Part shown: positions 36,301 through 43,314 of the stretch, one piece after another
How positions within the stretch are numbered: the stretch's first letter is position 1
How the letters are laid out: each line of letters opens with the position of its first letter
Source: Schistosoma mansoni
Lineage: Eukaryota > Platyhelminthes > Trematoda > Strigeidida > Schistosomatidae
DNA length: 64,000 bases
NCBI RefSeq assembly: GCF_000237925.1
Contig: NC_031495.1
Location: 65,020,939-65,084,938, forward strand
Direction: 5' to 3'
Position numbers and translations under genes: made by a program
The notes under the pieces: model-generated
The model's input: the letters and a program-made list of their open reading frames with translations, nothing else
What the model was told of the DNA's origin: nothing
The model's database searches: none

Positions 36301-37962
36301 GATTCGTTTCGTAGTAAGTTGTACTACTCTACTGATATATGTAGTAACTAAATAGTTAACAGCTTTTTGAGATCTTTTAAAAAATCTTTTAATTTGTTTA
36401 CTTTCGAAGATTTCGACTAATATACTTACTTAATTACTTACGCGTGTTACTCCCAATGGAGAATAGGCCGCCGACCAGCATTCTCCAACCCACTCTGTCA
36501 TGGCTCTTCCTTTCTAGTTCTATCCAACTTTTGTTCATTCTTCTCATGTCTATCTCTATTTCTCGGCGTGATATGCTCTTTGGTCTTCCTCTTTTCCTTT
36601 GACTTTCAGGATTCGAGTTAGGGCATGCCTTGTGACACAGTTGAGTGATATCCTCAATATGTGTCCTATCCACTTCCAGTGCTTCTTCCTGATTTCTTCC
36701 ATCGCTGAAATCTACTGTGTTCTCTCCCACAGTGGGTTATTGCTCATAGTATCTGGCCAACGGATCCGAAGAATCTTGCGTAGACAACTGTTAATAAACA
36801 CTTGTATCTTCTGGATGATAGCTTTTGTAGTTCTCCACGTCTCCGCCCCATACAGTAGAATTGTCTTGACATTTGTATTGAAAATTCTGATCTTGATGTT
36901 GGTTGACGCACAATTGTTTTGAGTTCCAGATGTTCTTAAATTGTAGATATTCTGCTCTTGCTTTGCCGAATATTATATTGAGATATACTCCTGCTGAGGC
37001 TTCTGCTACTCTGGTCGTGTTTTCTTGCATTTGTTTTTGCGTGTGTGATAGACAAGTCAGATCATCTGCGAAGTCTAAATCGTCCAGCTGCATGCTAGCT
37101 GTCCACTGTATTCCGTTTTTGACCAATATGATATATTGAAAAAATAGTTAACATGTATGTTCTAAAATATAAATAAAAAATTTTTATCCTTGAATTCTTT
37201 ATTTCCGTTTCCTGCCCCCCCCCCTCTAAGGTTTGGTTTCAAAATCGACGTGCAAAATTTCGTAAAACTGAACGTGTTATTCAACCGGATACTACAACAA
37301 CTCCATCATCTTCAATCCCTATAAATATGAATAACATTGAACATAATCCATCTTTAACCAATGTTCAACTTACATCACCTGATAACTCAATCTATAATCC
37401 AAAATTACTTTCCAGTGTTTCATTAGATGATCAAGATAAACTTCACAAAGCAATTGACGCTTATAATACTATGGATAAATATGAAACGAACACCACTAAT
37501 GATCTATTGAATAGAATGAAGGAAACTGATCTTCCACATCAATCATCAACATCACCATTATCATATCACTCAAAAGATGAATTAAAGTATTCCAAGGAAA
37601 TCATTGGACCATTTAAAAAAACCGGTCAAATGAAATTTTCAAATGAATTTTATCCACCTTTGAAAGATTCACTTTTTTCTGTTATGCAAAAATCAGACAC
37701 ATTACATCATTCAATTATACCAAGTAAATCATATATAGATTGGTCAAATCCGTGTCGTCAAGGTGATAATGATTCTATAAACAATAATATAATGAATAGT
37801 ACTACTATTACTACTACTACTAATAATAATAGTAATATACATCCATTATATAAACTTACCCAAACCTGTAGACAAGTCAATAGGCTATTAGTTGGTGGAG
37901 CACATGATACACCATTGAATACATTTCATAAAAAAATTTCAGATAAACAACAAAAAAAATAA
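13905..37962 (+). CDS. PHOX2: Phox2-type paired-class homeodomain transcription factor (three coding exons)
   Basis: Joining 13905-15324, 33982-34535 and 37231-37962 gives an open frame of 902 codons (901 residues plus stop). The homeodomain is residues 613-672. It begins [20 protein letters not shown], has Gln at homeodomain position 50 (WFQNRR), and is preceded by the EKRK seen just before the Phox2 homeodomain. [10 protein letters not shown] and RAKFRK also fit Phox2 better than Arx, Drgx or Prrx, which have RAKWRK. No paired domain is visible. The 612 residues before the homeodomain are rich in Asn, Ser and Thr with poly-Asn runs, far longer than the roughly 100 residues of vertebrate Phox2. 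Phox2 proteins are nuclear DNA-binding factors specifying certain neurons; a neural role here is inference. The start ATG follows an in-frame TGA directly, so it is the first Met of this exon; an upstream noncoding exon is possible. AATAAA motifs occur near 37958 and 38307. Confidence 0.9.
15396..15703. repeat. Family B SINE foldback with 13-base target duplication
   Basis: A minus-oriented body (tRNA-like part and ribozyme) followed by a plus-oriented 3' end, so about 60 bases at each end are inverted copies. TGAATAGGATAAG flanks it at 15383-15395 and 15704-15716. The ribozyme GAAA is changed (ATCGTCC with AATT-like core), so it is inactive. Repeated at 16096-16403. Confidence 0.85.
16096..16403. 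repeat. Family B SINE foldback, duplicated copy
   Basis: The second unit of the 700-base tandem duplication; same structure and flanks as 15396-15703. Confidence 0.85.
16919..17063 (+). repeat. Family B SINE, 5'-truncated, with 13-base target duplication and ribozyme
   Basis: GAATATAGAAGCT flanks it at 16906-16918 and 17064-17076. It contains the B box, a ribozyme with all core bases (CTGAGGA, GAAA; triplet ATC) and the 3' end. The perfect flanks suggest a young insertion. Confidence 0.85.
17080..17385. other. Unique intron sequence
   Basis: No repeat or gene recognised. Confidence 0.4.
17385..17490 (-). mobile_element. RTE LINE, extreme 3' end
   Basis: A GTAA tail and about 90 bases encoding the RTE C-terminus ([13 protein letters not shown], GLCSIGSNR). 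A piece of only the 3' end, the usual result of 5' truncation. Flanked by TCCTGAATGA-like sequence on both sides (17377 and 17486). Confidence 0.75.
17766..17913 (-). repeat. Family B SINE fragment
   Basis: Begins with the 3' end sequence CAGAAAGGGGATTTTATG and passes through a damaged ribozyme (GTTTGGTCC) to the B box. Confidence 0.65.
18138..18232 (+). mobile_element. RTE LINE, extreme 3' end
   Basis: Encodes [20 protein letters not shown] and IGSNRRK, ending GTAAGTGAGTAA. Confidence 0.75.
18345..18575 (+). repeat. Family F repeat
   Basis: Contains AAGAACTTTCGTC, GACGAGTTGATGTGAGACAT and CTTGAAAAAGCTTGAACCAG, shared with 30335-30550. Unknown type. Confidence 0.55.
18675..19305 (-). repeat. 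Family B SINE 1.3-unit head-to-tail array with 50-base direct flanks
   Basis: Two minus-oriented units in tandem (18725-19085 and 19105-19255). Flanking 50-base direct copies (18675-18724 and 19256-19305) match at all but a few positions. A tandem array within one pair of flanks fits insertion of a multimeric or circular template. Confidence 0.8.
18780..18835 (-). ncRNA. Hammerhead ribozyme motif, family B
   Basis: On the minus strand: GCACTG, CTGAGGA, a perfect stem II GTCCCA-TAG-TGGGAC, GAAAC, GGCC, GTC, then AAG and CAGTGC. All core bases intact and stem I fully paired apart from a three-base insert. One of the best candidates in the window. Confidence 0.75.
19607..19824. repeat. Family A SINE, inverted chimera without ribozyme
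   Basis: A minus-oriented piece (TTTATTTGAATCTTCCCATT) followed by a plus-oriented tRNA-like part with a good A box (TAGCTGAGTGGATAACGCG) and B box (GGGTTCGAGTCC). It stops before the ribozyme. Confidence 0.75.
19830..20158. other. Unique intron sequence
   Basis: AT-rich, nothing recognised. Confidence 0.4.
20160..20560 (+). repeat. Family B SINE, near full length
   Basis: Starts with a short inverted 3' end pair (AGAAGGGGGGCTTTGTGGAG and CAAAACCCCCGTTCTG), then the complete plus body, B box and a ribozyme whose second half is altered (TATGAAACAGGC). Confidence 0.75.
20842..20998. repeat. Family B SINE (compact foldback) with ribozyme
   Basis: Begins with the inverted 3' end (CAGAAAGGGTTTTGTGG), switches near 20893 to plus orientation, and continues through a ribozyme and the plus 3' end. 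No tRNA-like part remains. Confidence 0.75.
20899..20952 (+). ncRNA. Hammerhead ribozyme motif, family B
   Basis: GCACTG, CTGAGGA, stem II TCCCAtaATAGGA, GAAAC, GGCC, cleavage triplet GTT, CAGTGC. Core intact; GTT is an allowed but slower triplet in known hammerheads. Confidence 0.7.
21025..21285. other. AT-rich stretch
   Basis: Nothing recognised. Confidence 0.4.
21285..21640. repeat. Family H repeat, copy 1
   Basis: Shares TCTCACATGG.C.AGCGTATA, GCCAGGGAAGTCCT, AATTGAGAGGACGAAAAG and CCGGGTTGG with 42735. GC-richer than its surroundings. Unknown type; no intact frame. Confidence 0.55.
21640..21745 (+). repeat. Family F repeat
   Basis: CCTTGAAAAGGCTTAGAAAC and AGACGAAACGTTGAATTTAC, then a GCTGAGATTTTACAAATAT end shared with 30335. 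Confidence 0.5.
21842..22221. repeat. Family A SINE, head-to-head inverted pair with two ribozymes
   Basis: The left arm (21842-21975) is minus-oriented and the right arm (21976-22221) plus-oriented, both with the ribozyme. The transcript of either strand could fold into one long hairpin with about 130 bases per arm. Confidence 0.85.
22008..22066 (+). ncRNA. Hammerhead ribozyme motif, family A
   Basis: ATCCAG, CTGACGA, stem II GTCCCAAATAGGAC, GAAAC, GCGC, ATC, then ACA and CTGGAT pairing with ATCCAG as stem I. This matches the published schistosome Sm-alpha hammerhead arrangement. The triplet ATC instead of GTC may slow cleavage. Confidence 0.8.
22322..22440. repeat. Family G repeat, inverted chimera
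   Basis: Minus-oriented TGGTGGAGAAGATTTTTAG to CTAGATGGTTTGGTT, then plus-oriented CAGCTCAAAGGACAAAACTC. A short foldback without the ribozyme-like core. Confidence 0.6.
22441..23598. other. Unique intron sequence with G-runs and AC microsatellite
   Basis: (AC)n at about 22768-22792, G-runs at 23040, 23181-23197 and 23240-23247. No gene or repeat family seen. Confidence 0.5.
23600..23765 (+). repeat. Family G repeat, degenerate
   Basis: AGAAGGACGATGAAAG and TGAGCTACAAACCTTCC mark the family; the ends suggest another inverted join. Confidence 0.5.
23950..24155. repeat. Family G repeat, inverted chimera with ribozyme-like core
   Basis: Minus-oriented 23950-24000, then plus-oriented 24040-24155. 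The core at 24062-24093 reads CTGATGA, hairpin TCGTTC-AGAA-GGACGA, then TGAAAGC. No clear stem III or cleavage site is seen. Confidence 0.65.
24160..24566. other. Unique intron sequence
   Basis: AT-rich, nothing recognised. Confidence 0.4.
24567..24962 (-). repeat. Family E repeat, copy 3 (intact length)
   Basis: Uninterrupted copy on the minus strand. Frame 24869-24597 reads [50 protein letters not shown]. The same frame is open in copy 1 with mostly conservative differences. It ends in AATAAAGCTAATAATAATA. Confidence 0.65.
25190..25578. repeat. Family B SINE, head-to-head inverted pair with two ribozymes
   Basis: Minus-oriented ribozyme arm 25190-25311, then plus body from AGTAACTTACTGAAGACAAT through B box and ribozyme to 25578. 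Both ends are inverted copies. Confidence 0.8.
25474..25524 (+). ncRNA. Hammerhead ribozyme motif, family B
   Basis: CACTG, CTGAGGA, TCCCACAATAGGA, GAAA, TGGCC, GTC, CAGTG. Core complete; stem III has one weakened pair. Confidence 0.65.
25580..26585. other. Unique intron sequence with microsatellites
   Basis: (AC)n and CATGCA-type repeats at 25858-25915; a C7/G8 pair near 26150-26181 can form a hairpin. Nothing else recognised. Confidence 0.5.
26586..26905 (-). mobile_element. RTE LINE, 3' end, decayed
   Basis: Reverse of the RTE C-terminus (CCCCTCGTGGAAGAGCATAG, CTCTTTTATTCTTTTGTC region). It lacks the GTAA tail and is more diverged than the other copies. Confidence 0.7.
27179..27365 (+). 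repeat. Minisatellite, three units of about 60 bases
   Basis: Three imperfect units each containing GGGATTGAGCTGTACTG, then TGGAT and GTGTCTGG.TCTCC. GC-richer than the flanks. Nothing like it elsewhere in the window. Confidence 0.75.
27704..27993. repeat. Family B SINE foldback with long terminal inverted repeats
   Basis: Starts CAGAAGGGGTTTTTGAGG and ends CAAACCCCTTCTG; about 85 bases at each end are inverted copies. Between them is a plus-oriented tRNA-like part and a ribozyme with changed core (TTGAGGAGTGCC). The best example of the MITE-like outline. Confidence 0.8.
28249..28436 (-). CDS. Candidate internal exon of an unidentified minus-strand gene
   Basis: A minus-strand open frame ([22 protein letters not shown], then [35 protein letters not shown]) ends at a textbook donor, AG|GTGAGTAA, at 28249/28248 in phase 2. 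The upstream limit is unclear because the frame stays open back to the tail of a LINE at about 28480 and no good acceptor is visible. It lies antisense inside intron 1 of the Phox2-type gene. It may be an exon of a nested gene, a retroelement remnant, or chance. Confidence 0.3.
28480..29130 (-). mobile_element. LINE fragment of a second family with CTGA-type tail
   Basis: On the minus strand it encodes [70 protein letters not shown] and [11 protein letters not shown], the C-terminal end of a non-LTR retroelement distinct from the RTE copies. It ends in CTGACTGACTGA repeats near 28482. Contains at least one stop; 5'-truncated. Confidence 0.75.
29343..30110 (-). mobile_element. RTE LINE, RT C-terminus to GTAA tail
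   Basis: Encodes the late RT region ([58 protein letters not shown]) and the basic C-terminus ([40 protein letters not shown]). Long stretches are open, so it is relatively young. Ends in a GTAA tail. Confidence 0.85.
30335..30550. repeat. Family F repeat, foldback
   Basis: TTCACAGTATTTGAGCGCCG to ATTAAATAGGA at 30388-30429 reappears inverted at 30503-30545. Between lies GCGAAACGTTGGATTTACTT. Confidence 0.65.
30853..31525 (-). mobile_element. RTE LINE, RT C-terminus to GTAA tail
   Basis: Encodes [56 protein letters not shown] and [28 protein letters not shown]. Frame breaks occur. Shares a long nearly identical block ([20 protein letters not shown]) with the copy at 36423, so the two are close relatives. 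Confidence 0.85.
31530..32925. other. Low-complexity A/T-rich intron stretch
   Basis: Dense A- and T-runs between 31600 and 32060, a TA microsatellite near 32113, a G10 run at 32511. No gene recognised. Confidence 0.5.
32926..33540 (+). mobile_element. RTE LINE, 5' leader and endonuclease start, 3'-truncated
   Basis: The leader (CTGTAGCTCTTCTAGAG, GGTCCCAAGACC, CGTAGAAAACTAACTCGC) leads into the endonuclease N-terminus [20 protein letters not shown] and [11 protein letters not shown] at 33207-33303. Decayed endonuclease follows to QCYAPINDI near 33530, where the copy stops at a TA microsatellite. The 5' end is kept and the 3' end lost, the opposite of usual LINE truncation. Very close to the acceptor of the homeobox exon. 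Confidence 0.85.
33537..33560. repeat. (TA)n microsatellite
   Basis: About eleven TA units at the 3' break of the RTE fragment. Confidence 0.9.
33982..34535 (+). CDS. PHOX2: Phox2-type gene, exon 2 (homeodomain residues 1-46)
   Basis: The acceptor CTTTCTAG ends at 33981. One base from exon 1 plus AT gives Asp474, so phases agree. The exon encodes [12 protein letters not shown], a Ser/Asn-rich stretch, then EKRK and homeodomain residues 1-46 ending VQ. The donor GTAAAT starts at 34536 in phase 0. A break between homeodomain residues 46 and 47 is the classic intron position of paired-class homeobox genes. If the intron were retained, translation would stop about 16 codons later and lack recognition helix 3. 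Confidence 0.93.
34727..34842 (-). repeat. Family D SINE fragment
   Basis: Matches 5741-5860: GATCATTGGGT, CAAGTCCTTCTTAGTGCTGA, GTTGCAATATGGCCACTAG. Confidence 0.7.
34925..35040 (+). repeat. Family A SINE fragment (3' part)
   Basis: CACATATGCCAACAAGAGAC and AATGGGAAGATACAAGTAAA match the plus-oriented 3' part. Confidence 0.65.
35053..35367 (+). repeat. Family C dispersed repeat
   Basis: TGTAGTGAACGAGAGTACAAG to ACTTATATCTACC; directly followed by a family A piece. Confidence 0.65.
35371..35552 (+). repeat. Family A SINE fragment with half ribozyme
   Basis: Starts inside the ribozyme (TAGGACGAAATGCGCGTC, then CTGAATTCCACTGCTAGCC) and continues to the 3' end. Confidence 0.7.
35873..36284. 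repeat. Family D tRNA-like hammerhead SINE, inverted chimera with intact core
   Basis: 35873-35933 is an inverted copy of about 36010-36075 (TGAGTGACACGGGATTGATT through CCTCAAGATTACAGG). The plus part has tRNA-like boxes (GATAACTCAGTG, GGGATTGATTCCG), then a ribozyme, then the 3' part ending CAGTGATTGATC. Confidence 0.8.
36075..36128 (+). ncRNA. Hammerhead ribozyme motif, family D
   Basis: CCTTG, CTGACGA, stem II GTGCCAAGTAGCAT, GAAAC, CTAG, GTC, CAGGG pairing with CCTTG (one G-T pair) as stem I. Core bases complete; stem II closes with a G-T pair. The sequence differs from families A and B outside the core, so this is a separate family. Confidence 0.65.
36423..37140 (-). mobile_element. 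RTE LINE, RT catalytic block to GTAA tail
   Basis: Includes RT motif C ([20 protein letters not shown]) near 37080, then a jump to [19 protein letters not shown] and the C-terminus ([20 protein letters not shown]). The stretch normally between (DGE.LEDV...DADVK) is deleted. Ends with a tail at 36423. Confidence 0.85.
37231..37962 (+). CDS. PHOX2: Phox2-type gene, exon 3 (recognition helix and C-terminus)
   Basis: The exon follows a run of ten or more C and the acceptor CTCTAAG. It opens in phase 0 with [15 protein letters not shown], completing helix 3 of the homeodomain, then runs for about 229 residues of Asn/Ser/Thr-rich sequence ending in [10 protein letters not shown] and a TAA stop. 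There is no OAR motif and none of the poly-Ala tracts of vertebrate Phox2B. The A-rich end of the frame runs directly into an AATAAA. Confidence 0.92.
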   Translation, partial: VWFQNRRAKFRKTERVIQPDTTTTPSSSIPINMNNIEHNPSLTNVQLTSPDNSIYNPKLLSSVSLDDQDKLHKAIDAYNTMDKYETNTTNDLLNRMKETDLPHQSSTSPLSYHSKDELKYSKEIIGPFKKTGQMKFSNEFYPPLKDSLFSVMQKSDTLHHSIIPSKSYIDWSNPCRQGDNDSINNNIMNSTTITTTTNNNSNIHPLYKLTQTCRQVNRLLVGGAHDTPLNTFHKKISDKQQKK

Positions 37963-38130
37963 AAAAATTAATCAATAATTTTGTTTCTATGAGAAAAGTA
38001 AAAGTTTTTTTCTTTTTGTTTTTCTTCCTTTTTTTATTCTTCTTCTTCGGTAAACTAATATCATTTCTTTCATTATAATATCATTCATTGGTCATTTATA
38101 TTTTGTTCATCTTCAATATACATAAATAGT

Positions 38131-38246
38131 GTTATTTTAAGCGAGTTAGTTTTTCCACGAGGTGGGGTCGTTAACCCCATGCCTAACCCTCCTTCTTTAC
38201 CTGGGCTTGGGACCGGCAGTAACTCTAGAAGAGCTACAGGTGGAGT
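38131..38246 (-). mobile_element. RTE 5' leader fragment
   Basis: On the minus strand: CACCTGTAGCTCTTCTAGAG, GGTCCCAAGCCCAGG, GGAAAAACTAACTCGC. No coding sequence attached. Confidence 0.65.
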
Positions 38247-38418
38247 TATACATAAATTGGTCATATAATTATTCTAGTTAATTTTCTTTTTCCTTTTTTC
38301 TTCTTCAATAAAATGTTATTCATTATTATGGTTAAACCAATTGATACATGAATACTATTTACTAATAAATTCATAATACTTTATGGGGGTTATTGTTTTG
38401 TTGAGGACTCATTATTGT

Positions 38419-38546
38419 CAGAAAGGAGTTTGATAGTGATTGTAGTAATTTAATAGTTGAATTCATGTGTCAATTAAAGCTAAGCTGTCAAACGCTTCCA
38501 GGTTTTCTATAATGGTCTAGCTTTAATTGACTCAATGAATTAAACT
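38419..38546. repeat. Family B terminal pieces joined head to head
   Basis: CAGAAAGGAGTTTGATAGTG to CAATTAAAGCTAAGC, then inverted GCTTCCAGGTTTTC to TTGACTCAATGAA. Only the terminal inverted ends remain. Confidence 0.65.
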
Positions 38547-38860
38547 ATTCATTCATTCATTCATTACTTACTTACTTAGGCCTGTTACTCCCGATGAAAC
38601 ATAGGCCGCCGACCAGCATTCTCCAACACACTCTGTCCTGAGCCTTCCTTTTTAGTTCTATCCAATTTTTGTTCATTCTTCTTATGTCTGTCTTCATTTC
38701 TTGCCGTAATGTGTTCTTTGGTCTTCCTCTTCTCCTTTGGCCTTCAGGACTCCGTATGAGGGCTTGTCTTGTGGCACAGTTTGGTGTTTTCCTCAATGTG
38801 TATCCTATCCACTTCCAGCGCTTCCTCCTGGTTTATGCCTTCGCTGGAATCTGATTTTTT
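38547..38860 (-). mobile_element. RTE LINE, 3' end
   Basis: Encodes [38 protein letters not shown] and [16 protein letters not shown]. The GTAA tail is followed by a CATT microsatellite (38548-38565). Confidence 0.8.
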
Positions 38861-38869
38861 CTCTCAAAA

Positions 38870-39530
38870 ATTGATCATTAAATAATGGTAAGCAAACATG
38901 CTGCAAAAATTCTTCTCATTAGATTGAAGACAATCCAGTAAACTACATAACGTAGTATAATTTTGCACTGTGTGTTGTTGAGTGGCTGGAGTCACTTCGG
39001 GATAAACAATTTGTCTGAGAATCAACATAGTTGCAATTTATCAGTATGATATTTCCAAGATCTTTAGGAAATTGATGTTCTTTATGAGTTTGAGACCCTT
39101 ATCACTGTGTCTCAATAAGAGTCCTTACCATAGAATCAGACAAAATGAAATTCTTATGAGTTCTTCATGATTTTTATAATTTAGAAGTAACATTTCCATC
39201 CAAACTGTGGGAAGTTATCTCAAGTCTTCATAGCTGCTAGAATCGATTATAGTCTTTGATCTTTCTTATTAGGAGAAAATCATATACTTACATACAACCT
39301 CAACAATCACTTAAGGAATCTTTCATGTGACAAATATTATAGAAATATCCAAATGAACCCTCTATGTATGTAACTGTTTACACTATCATGTTATCATGGA
39401 CTTCCAATGAATGTTTACATTGAATTCACTTCAGTAACCTTTAGTATAAACAGCTATATTGGAATTTTCTATACTATATTATCATTAACAAACCAAAAAA
39501 GATTTCGATGGTAGGTCAAAGCTAACATAT
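38870..39530. other. Stretch without gene
   Basis: AT-rich, nothing recognised. Confidence 0.4.
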
Positions 39531-39531
39531 A

Positions 39532-39733
39532 TTAGACATTAACACCGTTCGATGCCGGTTCAGTGGTCCAGAGGTTAAGCGCTTGCGCGGGAGGCGGGAT
39601 CGTGGATGCGCACTACTGAGGAGTCCCATAATGGGACGAAACGCCCGTCCAGGTTTACCATGATGATCTAACTTCAATTGACTCATGATTTCAACCATAA
39701 AATTACTAAAATTTTCACAAAAAACTCCTTCTG
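39532..39733 (+). repeat. Family B SINE, partial with ribozyme
   Basis: GTGCCGG-type A box region, no B box, CTGAGGAG, perfect stem II TCCCATAATGGGA, GAAAC, GTC. Stem I is lost because of a short deletion after the cleavage site. Ends AACTCCTTCTG. Confidence 0.7.
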
Positions 39734-39739
39734 TTAATA

Positions 39740-40035
39740 ACATAAATTATTCCAAACAAGTTCTCATCTAGTATAACTTTCAAATACAATAAGCTGATTT
39801 AAACACTGTACTGATCTTCAAAAGCCTAAAGTATCATTCAATATCAAATAAGTACAAAGCTGATCACAAATATTTTTAGTTTTTTTTATTGTGTATGTCT
39901 ACTAACCAGAATTATCATCACTTAACAAAAGAACTTATCTATTTTAGAAGTTCATTATTAACTTTATGTGTACACTTTCCATTAGGCTGAATAAAATCTG
40001 TTAGAGCAGATTTTTTATATCTTATGACTTATGAC
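39740..40035. other. AT-rich stretch
   Basis: Nothing recognised. Confidence 0.4.
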
Positions 40036-40037
40036 AC

Positions 40038-40522
40038 TATCAGTATATGACGTGGCGATGCCGCTAATTAGAGAGCAGTGAATTATCAATCGGACTAATG
40101 ACACACAAAACCCGTACGAGCAATCTAGAGCATCTATCGGTCCTGCTTTCTGCCTAGCCCAGCCAGTTAAGTCTAGAACACCAATAACAGCTTTTGCGAA
40201 GTGAATCACTTATTTCAAGCATACTGGGTTTATATACCAAACAGACAGACCACATCGTACTATAAAATAAGAAACAACATTTGTACAAGATTCAGCCAAA
40301 TGTGGCTGTGAATAAGGGAAACAGTAATTGATAGACTGGGGATAACTCAAGAACGGTAAATCAAATAGTAACAGTCCATGGGTCAAATTAAAGCTTATAA
40401 TGAGAGGAACATGAATATGCATAGTTGAATTACCTAAAAATTATACAATAAGGATATATGTATCACAATGGTCCATAATTGGTTCTCAAAAGTTACCATT
40501 CATAATTCTCTTAGGGATATAA
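40038..40522 (-). mobile_element. Solo-LTR-like fossil (family L), copy 2
   Basis: Matches the copy at 10376 along its length, including the CTGCTTTCTGCCTAGCCCAG block and the mid-element TATATACC box (plus reading). One end reads GGGATATAAC. No internal genes beside it. Confidence 0.6.
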
Positions 40523-42734
40523 CGCAGATAATCTCCTATATATTTTAAAGAAATAGAAAACAGAGAAATCCCTTTTTTAGACAGTAGCAAATGTATTTCC
40601 AGACTAGTGAATCTTTTTAGTGTTAAACATTAACAAATATGTGAATATTCAATGATGTTTACAGTGATGGAACATTTTGCTGATTAATTGTTTCACGTAT
40701 AATCATTCTAGTCTCCATTTATACTTTACATGAATTGGAGCTATATGGTTTTAAATAAAACCTCAATATGATGAGTATTTTAGCTCGTTTTCACCACACC
40801 AGAAATATACCGAGAATGGGAGATCGTTTGTTCAGTTTGCAAGAACTTATATCCTCCAGTTATTGATGTTAAGAATAGCGAATGATCAGTTTCCTTAGGC
40901 AAATATGGATCGTGATCAGATTATCTCTACATTAGCTTATTGTCACAAGTTTTAGTAAGTCTGGAAAGTGAAATCAACTAGAATGCATGGGTCCAAAACA
41001 AGAAAAAACAGACATCATGTATTTCACGGATCACCGCTCCTTGAAGTTACTGAGTCTTACGTGTTCCCTCCGTCAAATTTTGTTCAACCAGTACACTTTG
41101 TAGCCGAATTGTCTTCACCCTCTCTAATCTATGGTACTGTTTCTAGGGTACCCGAAGTGAAATATTTAGTGAACTTTGGTACATAATAATCCTCAATGGT
41201 TTGGTGAACAGGGATTTACACTTCTCTACATTTTGATTCGTAACACAGTAGTGGTATTCAATTGCTAACTCCTCATCCAAACTTCTGTTCATTATCTCCA
41301 TATTCCCGAATTCAAAGTAGAGTTTCATCTTTCAGCAAGTTTCTTATTTGTATTGATACAAGTACAACTAATCGCCATGAGTATGTATATATGGAAAGAT
41401 TTCCTGATTCATTTGTTTTCTTTAGTATTGAATACATATAGATTAAGTACAGACAGTAGTTTATCATTTGAACTTACTAAAAAAAATATATGACTTTATG
41501 GGTTGAGAGCCAAATTTTTATTCATTTGTAGTAATATTAAAATATTTAGAGTACAATTATTTATCACCATCACAAACTTACCAGAGTTAAATCCAATTAG
41601 ATCTTAATGTACAAATGAATTGAATTAAGTATCTTAAAATCTGTACATTTCATTATTTTAGAGACTTACTTTTAACTACTTATTTATTTATAAGTAGCTA
41701 CATGAAATTTGTTAATTTTCATTCGTCTAGAAAGATAGTATAACAAAAATCCCATAAATCCCGAAGGTACATTCATAATTTAATCATGTAATCTTATGAG
41801 ATGTCTATAAAAAAGCATTAATTTCGATAAGCTGATTGTAGGTGAGATTAGAATTTTTCGTCTTGTAAAACAATCTTAACGAACTACACTTTTTTTTCTC
41901 CCCTATTCTCGGAACTATGAATAAACTGCTTCAACGAAGATTTTTATCACATTTAACCACACGGATGAGAACTTTTAGAAAAAAAAACACCACAGAGTAA
42001 ATTGAACATCAAAGATAAAGTTTTGTAATGAAAAAAAGTAGTGTCTTTTCTACGTCAATGTTAAAATTTATGTTCCGCAAAGTTATCTGATTAGATCATT
42101 TGTATTATCATAAATACTATTTTTTATTATTAATAATTGAATTCGTAAATCGTTCTCAAATACTGTAGAGTTACTGACGTCAGATGGGCAAAAGTCAGGT
42201 TTATAGGAGCGAAAACATCATGATTATTTGAATGTGACAAAATTAGTTGAACTGCTGGATAACTTAAAATCCTATTTTAAATATTGATAATCTAAGTATA
42301 AGTTAACTGGATTACGGGGAGTATGCTTTAATACGAATTCTTAGTATATTCTCCATCTGTCTGTCCTTTGTAGCAACAAAAAATTGCATACAACCAGATC
42401 CATTGTTTAATTCATAACCCACACTGAAAAGTCAATCAAGTCAATGAACCAAGTTGTGGCGTTGCATTTCAGAATATCATGAGAGTGAAGTTTTATGGAA
42501 AATGTTTAGAGATGAATTACTTTCCCCTTCAATTCTTCAAGCTACTTTGCTCAACTAGAATTCCACCTTAAAAATAGAATCTTCTTCGTACAACTAAATC
42601 TCATATTGACACATCCAAAAGTATATTTTATCTATGAAATATGAGATATTCCCATTCAGCTATATAATTGATAACCTAAACATTATCTGCCAAATCAAGT
42701 CCGAAAAATTCGTCCAAGATTTACAGCTTAACAC
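40523..42734. other. 2.2 kb without clear gene
   Basis: Two overlapping weak frames lie at 40968-41186 (+) and 41143-41328 (-). The latter (NRSLDEELAIEYHYCVTNQN, VEKCKSLFTKPLRI) looks protein-like but I cannot assign it; it may be a transposon remnant. The rest is AT-rich. Confidence 0.4.
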
Positions 42735-43125
42735 ATCTAAATGCCCTAGTAAGGCTAAGGTTTGGGAGAGTCAGCTCTCACTCTCGAAATGATCTCACAT
42801 GGACAAGCGTATACAACCCCTGTCAGGGAAGTCCTGCTCACTACCCTATCGCGGGGTTGGGGGTGCTTTTCACGGAATTGAGAGGACGAAAAGTGCCTTA
42901 ATCGGGTTGGCGGATACGGAGGATCCGTCCAGGAGAATTGAAAAACTCTGATTCCAAACCAATGGTTCACATGGGTTCCAGTATTCTGAAGGAACAAATG
43001 GTATATGAACCTATTGTTGATTGCCGGCTATCATGTGATTTCACCTCTTAACTTTGATCCACTGACTTGTGGATTAGACCTCTAGGTTGAAGGCTCTGGG
43101 TGTGGCTCCCTAAGAAAATCATAGA
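42735..43125. repeat. Family H repeat, copy 2
   Basis: Matches 21285-21490 (TCTCACATGGACAAGCGTATA, GTCAGGGAAGTCCTGCTCAC, TTGAGAGGACGAAAAG) and continues with a GC-richer part ending GGTTGAAGGCTCTGGGTGTG. Unknown type. Confidence 0.55.
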
Positions 43126-43314
43126 GCTAGTAAACATTAGATGATTGTGTAATGAAGTAACTGAAAACAGATTAATGGTAATGAAGAAAGATATGAGTTA
43201 AAATCAGTCAATCCAAATGAAAATTATGAATTGAAGGAAAATGATAATGATGTAATAAAGACTTGAAAAAAAGTTAAAATAGTGAATGATGCAATAAAGA
43301 GGAGTGTAAAGTTA

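Larger units (their letters stand above)
34536..37230 (+). other. Phox2-type gene intron 2 (2.7 kb)
   Basis: A phase 0 intron splitting the homeodomain at residues 46/47. It carries copies of families D, A and C and a minus-strand RTE fragment, and ends with a C-rich polypyrimidine tract. 34590-34725 is AT-rich with no recognised element, and 36285-36420 likewise. Confidence 0.9.

Noticed and set aside
40968-41328. Overlapping opposite-strand frames
   Set aside because: No splice signals, start context or recognised motif; left as unassigned.
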